From Tubiluchus corallicola (Eukaryota > Priapulida > Priapulimorpha > Priapulimorphida > Tubiluchidae), in the NCBI GenBank assembly GCA_030141605.1, contig JAQGDQ010000796.1:50001-94883 (forward strand): a stretch of 44,883 nt of DNA, read 5' to 3'. The translations under genes and the position numbers were made by a program. Below the pieces are notes generated by a model. It worked only from the letters and a program-made list of their open reading frames with translations, was not told the origin of the DNA and ran no database searches. Of this stretch, positions 42,355-44,883 are shown piece after piece. How positions within the stretch are numbered: the stretch's first letter is position 1; every line of letters begins with the position of its first letter.

Positions 42355-42605
42355 AACGCTTTCATATTCATATAACGCCCGTATTTTATAGTACACAACA
42401 AGCAGTTATTACTAGCACCTTTATATAAGCGCTTCATATCAAAAACGTATAATTATAAAAAAAAATATCACGCGACAGGCAGTTGGGCCGATTGCTTCTA
42501 TATCAGCATTACTTTCATATGCAAAGTGACTAATAATCATCCCGGCAGTACTAGGTAATAATATTACTAATACACCACAAGTAATTGTGTAACTGCATAT
42601 AAGCA
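42355..42605 (+). repeat. Dispersed repeat shared with 29,100-29,345
   Basis: See the shared blocks CTTTCATATTCAT, CACAACAAGCAGTT, CGACAGGCAGTT and CACCACAAGTAATTGT. Confidence 0.6.
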
Positions 42606-42634
42606 AACAGTAACCTATAAAGGAAAAAGATGTA

Positions 42635-43062
42635 CCGTATATACTCGCATATAAGCCTACATCGCATATAAGCCGACCCCCTAAAACTGCTTTAAAATGG
42701 CCAGTTTTTGCAAAAACCCGTATATAAGCCGACCATCAACTTGTCTAATTTTACTCCATACCCAATCAACAAAATTGATCCCTTTTTGTCACATTTTGTT
42801 AATTGGGTATTTTTGGTTCATAGAAATCTTTTACTATAAAGATGTAAAATGCTTACTTTTATGTTACATACTAGAAGAAATTATACATTGGGTGACACAC
42901 AACCAAATAAAGAGTCAGATAGCGATGAAAATGTGTGGCTGGAAAATTGGCATTAGTGTCTGTCCTTGTGTTCATTTTGTTTCATGCGCATATAAGCCGA
43001 CCCCCTGATTTCAGTATTGTATTTTATAGTTCTAAATTCGGCTTATATGCGAGTATATACGG
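42635..43062. mobile_element. TA-flanked MITE with CCGTATATACTCGCATATAA ends
   Basis: Perfect terminal inverted repeats CCGTATATACTCGCATATAA, flanked by TA (42633-42634, 43063-43064), 428 bp, with internal ATATAAGCCGACC repeats. Tc1/mariner-type target; no transposase. Confidence 0.88.
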
Positions 43063-43202
43063 TATTTATCCATTCAAAACATTTGTTTGTGATTATTTAA
43101 TCTTATTTCTTCAATGCTTCTGTCACTTTCTTTATTTTTGGCATTTTTTTGCTTCAAGGCCAGCATTTTGAAGCATGTAAGTGTTTCAACGTTTAATTTC
43201 AG

Positions 43203-43287
43203 ATGATGTGGATTTTTCTTTTCCTAATTGCATTGTCAAGAGGGGAGCTACCAGATGAATTCGACACAGACGAGGAAGAACTTCCAG
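43203..43287 (+). CDS. First coding exon of a second, tandem astacin-like gene
   Basis: Acceptor TTTAATTTCAG|ATGATG, 85 bp, donor CCAG|GTAATC in phase 1. The residues MMWIFLFLIALSRGELPDEF align with exon 1 of gene 1 (MMWMFLFLMASSRAETSDEF). It encodes a signal peptide and an acidic prodomain start. Start, length and phase are all identical, so this is a tandem paralogue. No FxGD exon is found before the window ends, which fits the long introns of gene 1. Confidence 0.8.
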
Positions 43288-43854
43288 GTAATCATCATCA
43301 CGTGTTGATATTAAAATCTGCCATGAATTATTTACAGACCTGCCAAGAAAATTTTATGTAAAGATGAGTGTGAAACGTAGTAACTCTGGGGTTACTCCTA
43401 AAATTTCACCCCTATCTACTTATCTCACCCCTATAATTTCTATCTAGTAGAAATACACAAAAACTGAACGCGCCTTTCGGTTTTATATATATAACTGAAC
43501 TGATTATTAACAGATGGCGCAACAATATAAAAAATGCGGTAAATATATCTATGGCCTGTTTTGGCCAAATACATAGCAGCTGAGATCCTGCGGGCGATTT
43601 ATGCCCCGGACAGTTTTGCATTTTTGGGTGTCAAAGCCAAATGTATCAAGAAATTAAGGCCAAATGAATGGGTTTGGGTTCTACTAAGCTTGTGCTGTTA
43701 TTGCAGCTCACCATACTACATGTAAATGTAAGTTCTTTTGTATATGTATATGATAAAAACTCAGTTGTATCTAAAAGTACTTTTCGATAATAGTAGCAAT
43801 CTTTAGTACATGGACACCGCTGGACTCATGAACTGTATTGTTGACGCTGTCTCC
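43288..43854 (+). other. Intron of astacin gene 2
   Basis: Includes a possible 21-bp phase 1-1 microexon at 43,707-43,727 (TGTTATTGCAG|...|GTAAGT). Otherwise no feature. Confidence 0.3.
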
Positions 43855-44090
<236 letters not shown>

Positions 44091-44689
44091 GTATTGTTGA
44101 CGGTGTTGATGACAAACGAAGTCAGCTGATTTGCAATCTTGCGTGAGATTTGATGTGCGTGCGTGCGTGAAAGACATAAAATGCGTGCGAAAAACGCCTA
44201 ATGCATGAGAAGTAGCAAGTCTGCGATCGTATTAATTGCCAAAAAGCTTGACTTCAATGCACTATAGCCCTTTTTAAACCACTGGTCAAGACTGGTTTAT
44301 TCACATAAATGCTTGTTTTTGCAAATATATCATCAGTTTCATCATTATCATCCTCCTTGTAATCGTCACCATCATCGTCATTGTCGTTATAATCATTATT
44401 ATTATTATCCACGTCATCATCGTTGTCATCAACACGATAATCCTGATCTCCACTGTCATTATCAGCATCATTGATCATCACCATGGTCACCATCGCTGTT
44501 CTAATCATTCCCGTCTATACCATTTAGCATCATCATTATGTACATAACCATTATCATCAGCATCATGATCGTCAGCATCTTTGTCGACATTGTTGCTATA
44601 ATAACAATCGTCATTATTATCATTACCACTTACTATTTTTTTGTTCTTGTAACTAGCAAAATTCAGTGAAATTTTTGCATTGGTTGTTC
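44091..44689. repeat. Compound (ATC)n/(ATT)n microsatellite region
   Basis: Degenerate trinucleotides CATCATTAT, GTCATTGTC and TTATTATTATT at 44,320-44,640 encode Asp/Asn-rich frames on the minus strand that are repeat artefacts. Confidence 0.8.
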
Positions 44690-44851
44690 TCACTCGCTCT
44701 TTTCCTTTTCCTTCCCCCCCCTCTCTCTCTCCTCCTTTTTTTCTCTCTCTCTCTTTTCTCTTTCTATTTCTCTCTCTATCTCTCTGTCTCCTCTTTCTCT
44801 TTCTCTCTCTCTCTCTCTCTCTCATTCTCTCTCTCTCTGTCTCTGTCTCTC

Positions 44852-44883
<32 letters not shown>
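44690..44883. repeat. (TC)n tract running off the window
   Basis: CTCTCTCT with TTTC and GTCT interruptions up to the window edge. Confidence 0.95.

Overview
This is an intron-rich, AT-rich animal nuclear genome segment, most likely from a marine invertebrate. The support is GT-AG introns, C2H2 zinc fingers with TGEKP linkers, an astacin metalloprotease carrying ShK domains, Tc1/pogo/hAT/TTAA DNA transposons, non-LTR retrotransposon 3' ends, a solo LTR and a 5S-derived SINE-like element. An astacin-ShK gene would suit a cnidarian, but the phylum cannot be fixed from the sequence alone.

Layout. 1-426: tail of a leucine-rich-repeat protein with an in-frame stop. 1055-1668: broken Tc1 transposase with a 4x63-bp internal expansion. 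2.1-13.6 kb: almost only repeats, including a 149-bp satellite, a 56-bp minisatellite (1.9 kb), a decayed reverse transcriptase, a 0.74-kb (TC)n tract, a TTAA-flanked MITE, a solo LTR with a heat-shock-element-like U3, and a 51-bp minisatellite. 14.87-16.19 kb (minus strand): an eight-finger C2H2 protein, with 54-bp and 81-bp minisatellites upstream. 17.5-24.9 kb: MITEs (TTAA family, two hAT-like), a LINE end and a 29-bp minisatellite. 24.96-39.05 kb (plus strand): the main gene, an astacin-family zinc metalloprotease whose nine coding exons I could join in frame (388 codons). 39.1-43.1 kb: minisatellite, pogo-like MITE, 5S/SINE-like element and a second TA-flanked MITE. 43,203-43,287: first coding exon of a second, tandem astacin-like gene that runs out of the window.

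The astacin gene is the centre of interest. Signal peptide, FxGD prodomain motif, HExxHxxGxxHExxRxDR zinc site, four catalytic-domain cysteines and two C-terminal ShK domains are all present. Three features stand out. (1) A third ShK domain is a 123-bp phase 1-1 exon between the first two catalytic-domain exons; including it splits the protease fold, and skipping it restores a canonical astacin. (2) Two introns begin with minisatellites built from their own 5' splice sites: about 83 copies of a 23-bp exon/donor unit after exon 8, and a 15-bp CAG|GTAAGT array after exon 5. The second array is also inverted-duplicated into a large hairpin. (3) The Met-turn methionine is replaced by valine. Together they suggest a protease gene whose isoform output could depend on splice-site repeats. 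That last step is inference, since no transcript evidence is available here.
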